Below are positions 9,040-18,370 of a DNA stretch of 64,000 nt, one piece after another (position 1 is the stretch's first letter; every line of letters starts with the position of its first letter). The DNA lies in assembly GCA_002049495.1 (NCBI GenBank), contig LLYS01000003.1, positions 155,617 through 219,616 of the forward strand, written 5' to 3'. The stretch comes from Epsilonproteobacteria bacterium tcs-49. GTDB taxonomy: Bacteria; Campylobacterota; Campylobacteria; Campylobacterales; Sulfurovaceae. A program made the position numbers and the translations under genes. The notes under the pieces were generated by a model, which did not search any database, had not been told where the DNA came from, and saw nothing but the letters and a program-made list of their open reading frames with translations.

Positions 9040-10861
9040 TGTACTCCCCATCCCCCGTATCTTTGATCATGATCACGTTCTTTTTCCCCTCGGTGGTCGT
9101 CTCCTTGACCACTTCGGGAGTGATGAGGGAAAAGGCGACGGTGTTGTAGCCTTTCCAATCCTTTTTGTTGATCACCTTTGCATTGAACACGATGGATTGT
9201 TTGATATCCAGTTCCGTTTGGCAGCGTTCGATCTCCTCGTTAAGCAGCATCACCTCCTCGTCAAGCAAACGGACGCTTTTGATCAGCGCTTTGAGTTTAC
9301 GGATCTTTTCAAGGTAGCTTGCGGGGGTTTTTACATCCTTCTCCTTATCCTCCTGGATGCGCTGTCGAATCTGCTTTGCCACCGCTTCACTGCCCTTGAG
9401 GATCTTACGCTTCTTTTGCAACTCTTCGCGGATATCGTCCCGGGCGATTTCATATCTGTTTTTCTCTTTTGTCAACTCTTCGATCTGTTCGCGCAACCCT
9501 TTGACCAAAAAGGGATCGATGGTAAAGATATTATCTTCGCCTTTAAGCTCCGTGACCTCTATCACGTTTGACGCATAGATCAGGGAGTTTGAGGTCAAAG
9601 CTTCGATCTTGATCTTTTGGCCTTTGATCTCGCCGCCGACCGCCTGTTCCACCACTACCGTTTCCCCCTCGATCACGCCGCCTTCCAAACGCTTGACATA
9701 GACAGTCTTTCCTGCGGCGAAACCGTTGTGGACGTTGATTGTCACGTCATCGCCGTAGACTTTACTGTTTTGATGGGTGATGCCCGCGATATTGAGCTTG
9801 TCAGCATGTAAAACGGCTCCGGAACCCACCGTCCCCTGCTTGATATTGATCTCCTTGGCTACCACTTCGATCCCCTGCCCTACGGAATCTTTCATATCAT
9901 CAAGGCCGTTGACAATAAGATGGACATCTTTGTCAATGCCTACGTTGATATCCCCGGTGGCTTTAAAGTCGATGCTCTCCACCTCCATGTAGCGTTTTAT
10001 GTCAAAGGTGTTGTTCTCCTCCAGGGCGACAAAGCCGCTTTTTTTCGCGATAAAACTTATCGCCTCCTCACTCTCCTCCCGCTTAATATCATCGGAGATA
10101 TTGAAATCGGGCAACTCCCCCTCTTTGGGTTCGGGCACCTGGATAAAAGTCCCCTTGCAATCCCTGCCGTTTTTTCCCGCTTTGGGTTTGATATAGCGGA
10201 TAATGGGTTCCCCCTCCTTCACCCCGAAAGCAAAGCCACGCTTTTTATAATCTTTGCGCCCGAAGATATCCTCGTCGCTAAAATCCTCCCTGTACAGATA
10301 CTCCAATTTGCCGTCGACGGTTTCTACGGGAGGGATCGCGCTGGAGACGGGGAGGTACTGTCTCTGGGCAAAAGCCATCGTCCCCGCTTCTTCCAGCACG
10401 TCGAAAAATTCACGCAGATGGGATTTGAGTTCCCAGATACCGATAAGATACCCGTTGATCAGCATCTGCTTTTGGATACTCTCCTCGATCGCCGTTTGGA
10501 GCTTTTTGGAATAGTGCAGCTTCACCTTCTTCTCTACGACGGCGACCACTTTTGTTTTTGTTTTGTTTGCCCCGATCTTGACCGGTAGCGGTTTGCGGGG
10601 TTTACTGCGCTTGTAGATGGCGATTTGATACATTTGGCGCAGCTGCAGCTGGGGATCGAGCAAAAACTCCCTATCGCGCAGGCGGTTTTCCGTCTCCCCC
10701 GTCACACTCTCCCACTCCTGAACGTCGGCGTTTTTATACTGGGTCTCATACTCCACAAGATCGAAATCGATCCTGTTCAAAGAGGTTTTATGGTTGGCAG
10801 CATACTCCTTCAACGTCTTTGCCACATCGTCCGTCTCCGTAAAATATCTGCTATCTGACAT
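8975..10861 (-). CDS. FapA-type (DUF342) flagellar-assembly-A family protein
   Basis: This reads as a member of the FapA/DUF342 family. The 628-residue protein has an N-terminal mixed domain, a central stretch of short repeats typical of a right-handed beta helix (about residues 300-450, with GDINVGIDK, GSGAVLHADKLNI and similar units), and a C-terminal charged coiled coil (EQIEELTKEKNRYEIARDD onward). Family members are linked to polar localisation and regulation of flagella or sensory systems; the molecular role is not settled. The ATG at 10861 is chosen because GGGGAG sits just upstream. An in-frame start exists 30 bp further up. It is convergent with the rlu gene. Confidence 0.8.
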   Translation of the reverse strand: MSDSRYFTETDDVAKTLKEYAANHKTSLNRIDFDLVEYETQYKNADVQEWESVTGETENRLRDREFLLDPQLQLRQMYQIAIYKRSKPRKPLPVKIGANKTKTKVVAVVEKKVKLHYSKKLQTAIEESIQKQMLINGYLIGIWELKSHLREFFDVLEEAGTMAFAQRQYLPVSSAIPPVETVDGKLEYLYREDFSDEDIFGRKDYKKRGFAFGVKEGEPIIRYIKPKAGKNGRDCKGTFIQVPEPKEGELPDFNISDDIKREESEEAISFIAKKSGFVALEENNTFDIKRYMEVESIDFKATGDINVGIDKDVHLIVNGLDDMKDSVGQGIEVVAKEINIKQGTVGSGAVLHADKLNIAGITHQNSKVYGDDVTINVHNGFAAGKTVYVKRLEGGVIEGETVVVEQAVGGEIKGQKIKIEALTSNSLIYASNVIEVTELKGEDNIFTIDPFLVKGLREQIEELTKEKNRYEIARDDIREELQKKRKILKGSEAVAKQIRQRIQEDKEKDVKTPASYLEKIRKLKALIKSVRLLDEEVMLLNEEIERCQTELDIKQSIVFNAKVINKKDWKGYNTVAFSLITPEVVKETTTEGKKNVIMIKDTGDGEYTIESKDLEELERETEASEKKE

Positions 10862-10980
10862 CGTACGCTCCCCTTTCAAATATATGGCCACCTCTAAAAA
10901 CCCTGTGTGGTCATATTTTATTGTCCCCTATTTTTACTTATAATTGCATTTGTACTACAATAAAGAAAAAAAGATAGAAA

Positions 10981-11772
10981 ATGATGAATATTAATAATAT
11001 CGACTTCAACGATCTTTACAAAAGTCAGAAGCAAGCCACTACCTTCAAACCCAAAAACAGCGACGACTGGGATAAGAAAGCTTCCGGGATGGCGCAGCGG
11101 GTTTTTAAAAGTATCTACAACGAGCAGTTTTTGCAAAAGATGCGGGTTAAAAGCGGTAGCTCGATCCTGGACGTGGGCTGCGGCGCGGGCAACCTGTGTA
11201 AAGCATTCGCACCCCGTTTTGACAAGGTGTACGGGATAGATTACTCCGAGGGGATGCTTGAGCAGCTGCGACACAAGTGTCAAGGCGTCGATAATATAGA
11301 GGTGCAGAAAGTGGCGTGGGAGGATGACTGGAGCGATCTGCCCAAGTGTGACGTCGTCGTCGCTTCTCGCTCCATGGAGGTAGCCGATATGAAAGCCGCT
11401 TTACAAAAGCTTGACAAGCAGGCGAAAAAGGCAGTTTATTTGACCTACAAGGTGGGCGGCAGCTTCCTGCCCAAAGTGATCATGGACGTCCTGGATCTGC
11501 AGATCGTTGAAAAACCCGATTACATCTATATCGTCAATATCCTTTACGGTATGGGGATCGATCCCGAAATCACCTATATCGAAAGTGAAAACAGCAACTT
11601 CCGGTTTAACGGATTTGAAGAGTTTGTCAAGCGTGTGGGCTGGAGCCTGGGCGAGGAGGTAAACGCTTCCCAGCGGCAAAACCTCTACGGCCTTTACGAA
11701 CAGTTGCAGCGGGGAGAAAAAGCGATCCCCGAACATACCAGGTGGGCTATGATCAGTTGGCACAAGGGGTAA
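10981..11772 (+). CDS. Class I SAM-dependent methyltransferase
   Basis: This 263-residue cytoplasmic protein has a Rossmann-type methyltransferase fold. Motif I is SILDVGCGAGNLC (about residues 60-72), the acidic residue that ends strand 2 is in VYGIDYSEGM, and the post-I region VVVASRSMEVADM follows. The C-terminal third (about 150-263) may define the substrate, which is unknown. ATGATG gives two possible starts three bases apart, with only a weak ribosome site. It is convergent with the broken radical SAM gene. Confidence 0.87.
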   Translation: MMNINNIDFNDLYKSQKQATTFKPKNSDDWDKKASGMAQRVFKSIYNEQFLQKMRVKSGSSILDVGCGAGNLCKAFAPRFDKVYGIDYSEGMLEQLRHKCQGVDNIEVQKVAWEDDWSDLPKCDVVVASRSMEVADMKAALQKLDKQAKKAVYLTYKVGGSFLPKVIMDVLDLQIVEKPDYIYIVNILYGMGIDPEITYIESENSNFRFNGFEEFVKRVGWSLGEEVNASQRQNLYGLYEQLQRGEKAIPEHTRWAMISWHKG

Positions 11773-11784
11773 TGTAAACAGGGA

Positions 11785-13292
11785 TTACAGGTGCTTCATC
11801 TGCCGCTTGTTTTTCGCTTCTATTTTAAAAGCTTGCTTTTTGACACCGGTGTCAAAGGGGCGTAAAAAGGCGGGAAGTTTTCTCCCCTTCACCCGCTGCA
11901 GATCCGCTATCATCACCTTTGCCGTTTGTTCTTTGTCCAAGCCTTTGACACTTACCAGATAATCAAACAGATACTCCGCCATACGGTTAAGCCCGATCTG
12001 CCAGGTGGATCGGGTATGGTCAAAGAACCACTCCGTAAAGGCGTAAAAGTTGTCAAACACTTTCCCCTCACGCCACAGCAGCCCGGCACTGCCTTTGAAG
12101 TTGCCGCTGTTGTAAACGATGTCAAAATAGCGGGCGAAGCGCTTCATCTTCTGCATCGTCGCAAAATCGATCGCGCCGGTTTGCAACACATCATAAGGCG
12201 GCTTGTCGCTATAGCGCATCCCGTGTTTTTTGTCATGTCTGTCAAGGGTGGTACCCGAAAGCTTTTTTAAAATACCGATCTGGATTTCGCTGCGGCTTAG
12301 GCTCATAAGCAGGTCCAGATTGTCTCCGAAACTCTTCAGACTCTCCCCGGGCAGCCCGACGATGAGATCCAGATGCAGATGGGCGTGGGTGTGCTCATGT
12401 AAAAAGCGCAGGTTTTGCTTGATACGCTCCATCCGCAGAGGTCGGTTGATGCGCTTTGCCACCTCTTCATTAAGCGTTTGGATCCCCACCTCCAACTGCA
12501 ATGCGCCGGGGGGAAACTGCGCAAGCTTTTCACGCAGCTTAACGGGGAAGGTATCGGGGATAAATTCAAAGTGCAGAAAATACTCCTGCTTTTTCTCCAG
12601 AAAGAGATCCATCAGCGCCGTCGCTTTTTTGATATTGAGATTGAAGGTGCGATCGACGAATTTGAAATTCCTCGCCCCGCGTTCCCAAAGCTCTTGCAAT
12701 GCGTCGAGCAGTTTTTGCTGATCAAAGTAGCGCACCCGCTCATCTATGGAGGAAAGACAGAATTCACACTCAAAGGGACAGCCCCGGGAGGTTTCCACGT
12801 AGATATAGCGGTTTTGAAGATCGTGTTCTGAGTAAAATTCATAGGGAAGCTCGATAGCGTCCAGATTTGGCGCTTGAGCGCAAATTAAACCTTTAGTGGG
12901 GTTACCCCTTGCTCTATTGTTTTTATGAGCTTATATAGCTCAATTTCACCCTCCCCCTTTATGCGGTAATCGGCCAAATCCAGATCAACCCGGTGGGGTG
13001 TATGGCCCGCTTCCGGTCCGCCGAGGATAACGATCGTCTCGGGAGCGACGGATTTGATAATAGCTATCAACTCCTCGATATCCCGGACATTCCAGATATA
13101 AACCCCCAAGGCGATGATTTTTGGTTGGTGCGCGAGCATATCTTCGGCGATCTCCTGGTTGTTTTTACCGATAACATACTCTTTGATCAAAGCGTTGTCT
13201 TTGAACTCGTGCAAATTGGCATAGAGATAGCGCAGGGCTAAAGAGGTGTGTGAATAGCGTGCGTTAAGGGTGGATAAAATGATCGTTTTCAT
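11785..13292 (-). pseudogene. B12-binding radical SAM protein, split by one-base deletion
   Basis: The N-terminal part (ATG at 13292, MKTIILSTLNARYSHTSL...) is a cobalamin-binding domain ending with ILGGPEAGHTP and TPLKV at a TAA (12885-12887). The rest continues in another frame: GLICAQAPNLDAIELPYEF, then ETSRGCPFECEFC with the CxxxCxxC 4Fe-4S/SAM motif, then a barrel with LDLIVGLPGE and a C-terminal domain. Adding one base in the T3 run at 12892-12894 (A3 on the coding strand) joins the two into one frame of about 502 residues. The product resembles DUF4080-type B12 radical SAM enzymes; the substrate is unknown. The cause could be a sequencing error, a true lesion or slippage. Confidence 0.83.
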
Positions 13293-13450
13293 GGTGCCAT
13301 TGTAGCACAATTTTTGATAGTTGTTTGGAGTTCGCCGGGTCCGAAAACCCGGCACGTTGCAGTAACGTTTGTTTTATGATTTGTATTATGAAAAATGCCG
13401 TTAATTACTCCGATACAGAATACACGTTAATTTTTCACAATGTCATCGAC

Positions 13451-13666
13451 TTACGATACTACAGTAACATTTAGGGCCTGAGGACCTTTTCTACCTTCAC
13501 CGATTTCAAACGTTACGGCTTGACCTTCCGTAAGTGACTTGTGTCCTTCTGCATTGATCGCACTGAAGTGGACGAATAGATCATCGCCGCCTTCATCTTT
13601 TTGAATGAATCCATAACCTTTTTCGTTATTGAACCATTTTACTGTACCAGAGAGTTCTCCTGACAT
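13451..13666 (-). CDS. Cold-shock protein, CspA family
   Basis: A 71-residue single cold-shock domain, the normal length. The RNA-binding motifs [15 protein letters not shown] (RNP1 KGYGFI) and DLFVHFSAI (RNP2) are intact. It binds single-stranded nucleic acid and prevents RNA structure, often at low temperature. A 7-bp inverted repeat (TGACTGT 13694-13700, ACAGTCA 13723-13729) sits 28-63 bases upstream of the start, in the likely leader. It stands alone in a 0.5-kb AT-rich stretch. Confidence 0.95.
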   Translation of the reverse strand: MSGELSGTVKWFNNEKGYGFIQKDEGGDDLFVHFSAINAEGHKSLTEGQAVTFEIGEGRKGPQALNVTVVS

Positions 13667-13941
13667 TCTTACTTCCTTCGTATTATTATTGCTTGACTGT
13701 ACTGTATAAGATTTTTTTATAGACAGTCAGTATTAATTGTATCATAAAACTTAAAAAAACATAGCGTTTTTAAGAGAAAGTTACATCCGTATTACGATTT
13801 GTATCATTACGGGAACGGATTTTTCGCAAATGTATATTTTATAATCACCCTTATTTCCAATTTCAGAGGGAATTTAATTAAAAGTTAATTAAAACATAAA
13901 TATAATTAAATAATTCATGTAAATATTTAAAAAGGTTCCCT

Positions 13942-14241
13942 ATGCTCCGAACTGCCGTCATACTTTTATCAATTTTTTTGGGTTGCGCTGCAGCCTCGGA
14001 TTTCGACAAGGCGTTCCACGCTTATAACAAGAAGGAGTTTTCAAAGGCGATCGATCTGTGGCAACGCTCCTGTGATGAGGGCGAATACCGCAGCTGCAAT
14101 ATTCTGGCTTTGATGTACGATAACGGAGAAAACGTGGTCCAGAACAGAACAAAAGCGAAGAAGATGTACCGAAAAGCCTGCATGGGAGGCGATACCGTAG
14201 GGTGTAAATTTTATCAGCGACTGGAACAGATGGGGTATTGA
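13942..14241 (+). CDS. Small exported Cys-rich Sel1-repeat protein
   Basis: A 99-residue protein with a signal peptide (hydrophobic residues 3-20, CAAA then SDFDKAF). It then has about one and a half Sel1/TPR-like repeats with the paired cysteines seen in Helicobacter Hcp proteins (RSCDEGEYRSC and KACMGGDTVGC). It probably acts in the periplasm as a small binding or scaffold protein. It is preceded by an AT-rich gap of about 275 bases with no other gene. The partner is unknown. Confidence 0.78.
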   Translation: MLRTAVILLSIFLGCAAASDFDKAFHAYNKKEFSKAIDLWQRSCDEGEYRSCNILALMYDNGENVVQNRTKAKKMYRKACMGGDTVGCKFYQRLEQMGY

Positions 14242-14369
14242 CCCCGCCGCCTACGCTTTCAAAAACTTGCCCAAAGCACGATCTGCGTGCCGTTGCCCTG
14301 CCCCCGATCCAAAAGTTTCTGTTCTATACTCATATTCTGTCTTTAATATTTTACAAATTGCACCAAACC

Positions 14370-15185
14370 CTAATCGTGGGCAAATCCCAGCGCTTCGATG
14401 ATATCGGCCGGACTCCTGTCATGCTCCTCGGCCACGGTTTTAAATTTATCTTCGGCAGCCGCGTCGATCCCCATCGCTTTGAGTCTATTTTGCAACTGCC
14501 GCGTACCCATCCCAAGTGTTTGCGCCACCGCTTCGATGGATTTTCTTCCCAAGCCGCTGATCACGGGGGTACCCTTTGCCGCATCGCTACCCAACTTTGC
14601 GCGCAGCAGCTCATAGATTCCCTGGGGGCTGGTGCCGTTTTCCCCGGCGATACCGGAGAGCGACTGCCCCGGTTCAAAGCGCAGCCCCGCTTCTTTTAAA
14701 ACCGATTGCGCCTTTTGGGCATCGTATCCCATCTTTTTGAGAAAGGTTTTAAGCGAACTTAGCTCCGCGTGGGAGTATGGAGGCGCGCCGTAATCCTTTT
14801 CCCAACTCTCTTTTATGGCATCACCGAAAGCCACAAAAGTGGAAAAAGGCGGTATCTCATAAAGCGTACCCGCGGCAAATAAAACGGTAATCACCGAAGC
14901 TGCCGTCATCTCCTTGGTAAAAACGATCAACTGCCGCGCTTGGTTTTTCATATAACTTGTCATGGGTTTCCAATTGTAGTACAGGTGCAAAAGGCTTGCG
15001 GTGATAAACAGCACCATAAAGGTGGTATGCACCTGGGCAAACTGCTCCTTCGTCATCCCCAGCATCGTCCACTGCGCCCAGTGCGCGATCCGACCCGGAG
15101 GGGTGATAAAAAGCATCAACCCCGTATATACCATAGCTATCATCGCCAGCAGCATGATCAAAGATACGGTTTTTTTCAAACTCAT
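14370..15185 (-). CDS. DUF4405-type membrane protein with soluble C-terminal region
   Basis: A 271-residue protein. The N-terminal half has three to four membrane helices with His-bearing motifs (QVHTTFMVLFITASLLHLYYNW) as in the DUF4405 family, which resembles cytochrome b-like four-helix membrane proteins. One further helix is near residues 88-108. The soluble C-terminal half (about 130-271) is alpha-helical and has short related units (GQSLSGIAGENGTSPQGIYELL, RSPADIIEALG). Heme binding is possible but not shown. It has no operon partner on its strand. Confidence 0.7.
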   Translation of the reverse strand: MSLKKTVSLIMLLAMIAMVYTGLMLFITPPGRIAHWAQWTMLGMTKEQFAQVHTTFMVLFITASLLHLYYNWKPMTSYMKNQARQLIVFTKEMTAASVITVLFAAGTLYEIPPFSTFVAFGDAIKESWEKDYGAPPYSHAELSSLKTFLKKMGYDAQKAQSVLKEAGLRFEPGQSLSGIAGENGTSPQGIYELLRAKLGSDAAKGTPVISGLGRKSIEAVAQTLGMGTRQLQNRLKAMGIDAAAEDKFKTVAEEHDRSPADIIEALGFAHD

Positions 15186-15288
15186 CGCAAATCCTTTATC
15201 GAAAGTAAACTATTGTACGCTATAAATGCTGAAGCGAAAAGAAAAAGTTGCATTTTGCCATTTTCAAAGGGTCTAAAGCTTTTTCTTA

Positions 15289-15304
15289 TGTTCCATGTGA
15301 AACA
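15289..15304. other. parS-like site 3 (14 of 16 matches)
   Basis: TGTTCCATGTGAAACA differs from the parS consensus at two positions (5 and 8). It lies in a non-coding gap about 5 kb left of dnaA. Imperfect parS sites are common near origins, and the two perfect copies at 8.1-8.8 kb make this one credible. ParB binding needs testing. Confidence 0.6.
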
Positions 15305-15351
15305 ATACCCTATACAGACAGCTCTAAAACCCCCGGATGAAAGAGAGATAG

Positions 15352-15848
15352 ATGCGGCTTTTTTTAGGCTCCTTCGCTACGGTTTATAACCTCACCCCTT
15401 TGCAAAAGCTGCTTGCTAACAAGATGCAGGGGCGCTGGGTCAAAGAGCAAAACCGCCACGTTACGCTGCAGTTTCTGGGTGATCGGTTCCGCCCTGAAGA
15501 GGTGATCGAGCGCTTGGGAAAGCTGCCCTACCCCAAAGGCAGAACAATCATTTTCGATCGCTTCGTTTTCCTGGGCAGAGAAAAAAACATTCTGGCTTTA
15601 ACGACCCGAGACCAAGGGATTCGAGAACTGCACGGGAAGATAAGCCGGCGGCTTTTTGGCCAAAACGGCGAAGGCTACCTGCCCCACGTTTCCCTGCTGC
15701 GTATAAAAAGCTTTACGACCGCGACCTGCGTTCTGTGCTTGAAACCCCGCAAAACCCCGTGACCGCCGTAACAGAGTTGCAGGTGGAGCTGATCCAAAGC
15801 ACTTTGGATGCCAGGGGAGCGCACTATGAAACCCTCTACCGCTTTTAA
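15352..15848 (+). pseudogene. thpR: RNA 2',3'-cyclic phosphodiesterase (LigT/ThpR family), frameshifted
   Basis: Both catalytic HxT/SLx motifs are present: HVTLQFLG (about residue 36) and HVSLLRIK (about 112), so this is a 2H phosphoesterase. The frame as given stops at 15762 after 136 residues. Adding one A to the A5 run at 15705-15709 gives a continuous frame to TAA at 15846-15848, ending GAHYETLYRF, with the normal family length of about 165 residues. Both motifs lie before the break, so a truncated protein might keep some activity. This is the third A-run deletion in the window. Confidence 0.85.
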
Positions 15849-15856
15849 CCCTGTGT

Positions 15857-15862
15857 TATAAT
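15857..15862 (+). promoter_or_regulatory. Likely -10 box for the BaiN-like gene
   Basis: A TATAAT hexamer 20 bases before the TTG start of the flavoprotein gene. No clear -35 box is seen, which is usual for Campylobacterota promoters. Confidence 0.45.
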
Positions 15863-15881
15863 TGCGGAAAAAAGGATCCCT

Positions 15882-17027
15882 TTGGCACAAACCTTTGAAA
15901 CGGCGATCATCGGCGCGGGCACTTCGGGGCTGATGTGCGCATCGCAGCTCAACGATCCCAAAACCCTCCTGCTTGAAAGCAACGCAAACGCGGGCAAAAA
16001 GATCGCCGTCAGCGGCGGGGGCAGATGTAACGTTACCAACGAATATATGGATACCGGGCACTTTTTGGGAGATCCGGACTTCATAGCAAAGACGCTGGAA
16101 GCGTTTGACCAAAAACGGGTACTGTCGCTTTTAAAAGCGCAAAAGGTTCCCTATTCACTGGATCCAAAGATCGTCAAAGGCACCTACTTTTGCAAAAGTT
16201 CCAAAGATCTTTTACGCGCTTTTGCCGCGATGACGGACAGATGCACCAAAGTTTTCGGACAGAGGGTAACAGGGGTCAAATATGAAAAGGGCGTTTTTGT
16301 CATCTTGACGGAGAGTTCGGTCTTTTACGCCAAACGGCTGGTGGTCGCAAGCGGAGGCCCGAGCTATCCGCAGCTTGGCGCCGGCGATATAGGCTACCGC
16401 ATCGCCGAACACTTCGGACACCGCGTCGCTGCTCCCGTTCCCGCACTGGTGGGGTTTACCGTCCAAAAGCCCCAGTTTTGGTTCAAAACCCTCAGCGGAA
16501 TGAGTCTGGACGTCACCGTCAGCGTCGGAAAGAAACGCTTGCAAGGGGCACTGCTGTGTACCCACAAAGGTATCAGCGGCCCGGCGATACTGAGCGCATC
16601 GCTGTATTGGCAAAAGGGTTTGCTCGCCGTGGATTTCATGCCGCAAAAAAAGATCCGCTCCTTTTTCAAAAGGGGACAAAACCTCTCTAATGCCCTGCCC
16701 CTGCCAAAACGCTTTATTCAAGCCTTTTTAGATGCGATCGGTTTGCGGGACAAACCCTGCAACGGTTACGATAGCGATGAAAAAAAACTGCTGGAATCTA
16801 TCCACCGCTACGAATTCGCTCCCGCGGGGAACTTCGGTTACGCAAAGGCGGAGGTGACCAAAGGGGGCGTAGATACCGCGCAGATCGATGCATCGATGCA
16901 AAGCAAATTGCAAAAGGATCTGTACTTTACCGGGGAGGTACTTGACGTCACCGGAGAGCTGGGTGGCTACAACATCCAGTGGGCACTAAGCAGCGGCTAC
17001 GTCTGCGCCCGAGCCGTAGTTTTATAA
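15882..17027 (+). CDS. BaiN/HI0933-family FAD-dependent oxidoreductase
   Basis: This 381-residue flavoprotein has an N-terminal dinucleotide-binding motif (TAIIGAGTSGLMCASQL). The family signature GGGRCNVTN is at about residue 45, VASGGPSYPQLGAGDIGY is central, and the conserved C-terminal FAD contact is GELGGYNIQWALSSGY. Family members include the HI0933/YhiN proteins and bile-acid enzyme BaiN; the physiological substrate is not known. The TTG start is preceded by AAGGA. A -10 box lies just upstream, within the 33-bp gap after the broken thpR gene. Confidence 0.87.
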   Translation: MAQTFETAIIGAGTSGLMCASQLNDPKTLLLESNANAGKKIAVSGGGRCNVTNEYMDTGHFLGDPDFIAKTLEAFDQKRVLSLLKAQKVPYSLDPKIVKGTYFCKSSKDLLRAFAAMTDRCTKVFGQRVTGVKYEKGVFVILTESSVFYAKRLVVASGGPSYPQLGAGDIGYRIAEHFGHRVAAPVPALVGFTVQKPQFWFKTLSGMSLDVTVSVGKKRLQGALLCTHKGISGPAILSASLYWQKGLLAVDFMPQKKIRSFFKRGQNLSNALPLPKRFIQAFLDAIGLRDKPCNGYDSDEKKLLESIHRYEFAPAGNFGYAKAEVTKGGVDTAQIDASMQSKLQKDLYFTGEVLDVTGELGGYNIQWALSSGYVCARAVVL

Positions 17028-17033
17028 TCTCCG

Positions 17034-17513
17034 CTACAAAAAACAAGAAAGCAGTTGCGATCGATCGGTTTTCGTCAAATCCGAGGGAAGATTGATATCG
17101 AGTTTCTCTCTGCTTTGGCGTGAAAGGCGCTCAAGCAACTGATTGTTAAGATGTTTGGGAAACGCCAAAAACCAGTTTTCGGGCATATACTCGCCAAGTA
17201 GCTCGTCGATATCGCCCGCCAGCTTTTTCAAGCCCGATTGCTGCTGCTGTAAACGGGAATTATGCGGTTCCCCGCTGGCGCCGGATCTGTTGCCCAGTTT
17301 ATCGCTCATCTGTTCGGACGTGTGTTTGTGCGGCTCGATATAATCCTTATCGACCAGCAGTTCCAGTCTGTATCGGTTCTGCCCAGCCGGGGAGCTTTTT
17401 GCGCTGCTTACCTGCATCCTGTTTTGGGGGTTTATCCCCTCCAGTGTTTTTATCGCATACGCTTTTAACTGTCCCATATCCGCCACTATCACCATACAGT
17501 TCCCATACTCCAT
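17034..17513 (-). CDS. Host-attachment-protein-like small protein
   Basis: A 159-residue soluble protein. The N-terminus (CMVIVADMGQLKAYAIK) and the C-terminal segment with FPKHLNNQLLERLSRQSREKLDI...LPSDLTKTD resemble the 'host attachment protein' (baeRF-like) family, whose C-terminal part is archaeal release factor-like. The role in free-living bacteria is unclear. The start ATG at 17513 has a strong GGGGGAG site. It is convergent with the BaiN-like gene, with a 6-bp gap. Confidence 0.55.
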   Translation of the reverse strand: MEYGNCMVIVADMGQLKAYAIKTLEGINPQNRMQVSSAKSSPAGQNRYRLELLVDKDYIEPHKHTSEQMSDKLGNRSGASGEPHNSRLQQQQSGLKKLAGDIDELLGEYMPENWFLAFPKHLNNQLLERLSRQSREKLDINLPSDLTKTDRSQLLSCFL

Positions 17514-17718
17514 GCTCTCCCCCTTTTTCCGATAAATTCAAAAGAAATCGTTTCCTCTTCTCAATAGTATCATTATTTATGCTAATATATTACTATTATA
17601 AACAATTATCACGAAACGGTGTAACACTCCTACACAATATATAAATTTCTCCCGTACAATCTGTATACAATGAAATCTTTGCTACATTTAGGTAAATTTT
17701 TTCAAAAGAGGCTAGAAG

Positions 17719-18348
17719 GTGAAAAAAGAGTATATTTTATTTGATAACGACGGCGTTTTGGTCGAAACGGAGATGTGGTACTACGAAGCGAGCAAACGGG
17801 CACTCAAAGAGTTTTTCAATTACGATATCGGCTTTGAGGAGTATATGGGGATTATGACCTGTGGCGGCGGCGTATGGTCGGTTCTTGAAGATGCAGATCA
17901 GGAAGCGATTGTTACGGCGCGTAATAAGCGCAACGTTTACTACCGAGAGTATCTGCAAAGTAAAGATATCGTCATCGACGGGGTGGAAGAGATACTAAAC
18001 GAACTTTCCAAAAAGTACAAGATGGCGATCATCACCACCTCGCGGCGGGTGGATTTTGAACTGATCCACAAAAACAGAGGGATCGTTGATTTTATGGAGT
18101 TTGTGTTGTGCGAAGGGGAGTATCCCAGGGCAAAACCCCACCCCGACCCCTATCTCAAAGGTTTGCGGCGCTTTAACGCCCGGCGGCACCAGGCTATCGT
18201 CGTGGAAGATTCCCAACGGGGGCTTATCTCCGCACACGATGCGGGGATCGATTGCGTGGTGGTGCATAACGAGTTTACGAAAACGCAGGATTTTTCAAAG
18301 GCGACGCACAGGATAGATTCGCTGGAGGGACTTTTGAAACTGCTTTAA
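17719..18348 (+). CDS. HAD-family phosphatase, beta-phosphoglucomutase-like
   Basis: A 209-residue HAD hydrolase. Motif I is FDNDGVLVETE (catalytic Asp pair), motif II lies in AIITTSRR, motif III is the Lys in RAKPHPDPYLKGL and motif IV is VVEDSQRGLISA. A helical cap occupies about residues 15-85. It removes phosphate from small metabolites or sugars; the substrate cannot be assigned. The start is GTG with a purine-rich site upstream. The gene stands alone between an AT-rich gap and acyP. Confidence 0.87.
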   Translation: MKKEYILFDNDGVLVETEMWYYEASKRALKEFFNYDIGFEEYMGIMTCGGGVWSVLEDADQEAIVTARNKRNVYYREYLQSKDIVIDGVEEILNELSKKYKMAIITTSRRVDFELIHKNRGIVDFMEFVLCEGEYPRAKPHPDPYLKGLRRFNARRHQAIVVEDSQRGLISAHDAGIDCVVVHNEFTKTQDFSKATHRIDSLEGLLKLL

Positions 18349-18370
18349 CCTTTGCAAAGGGGCTACTTAC

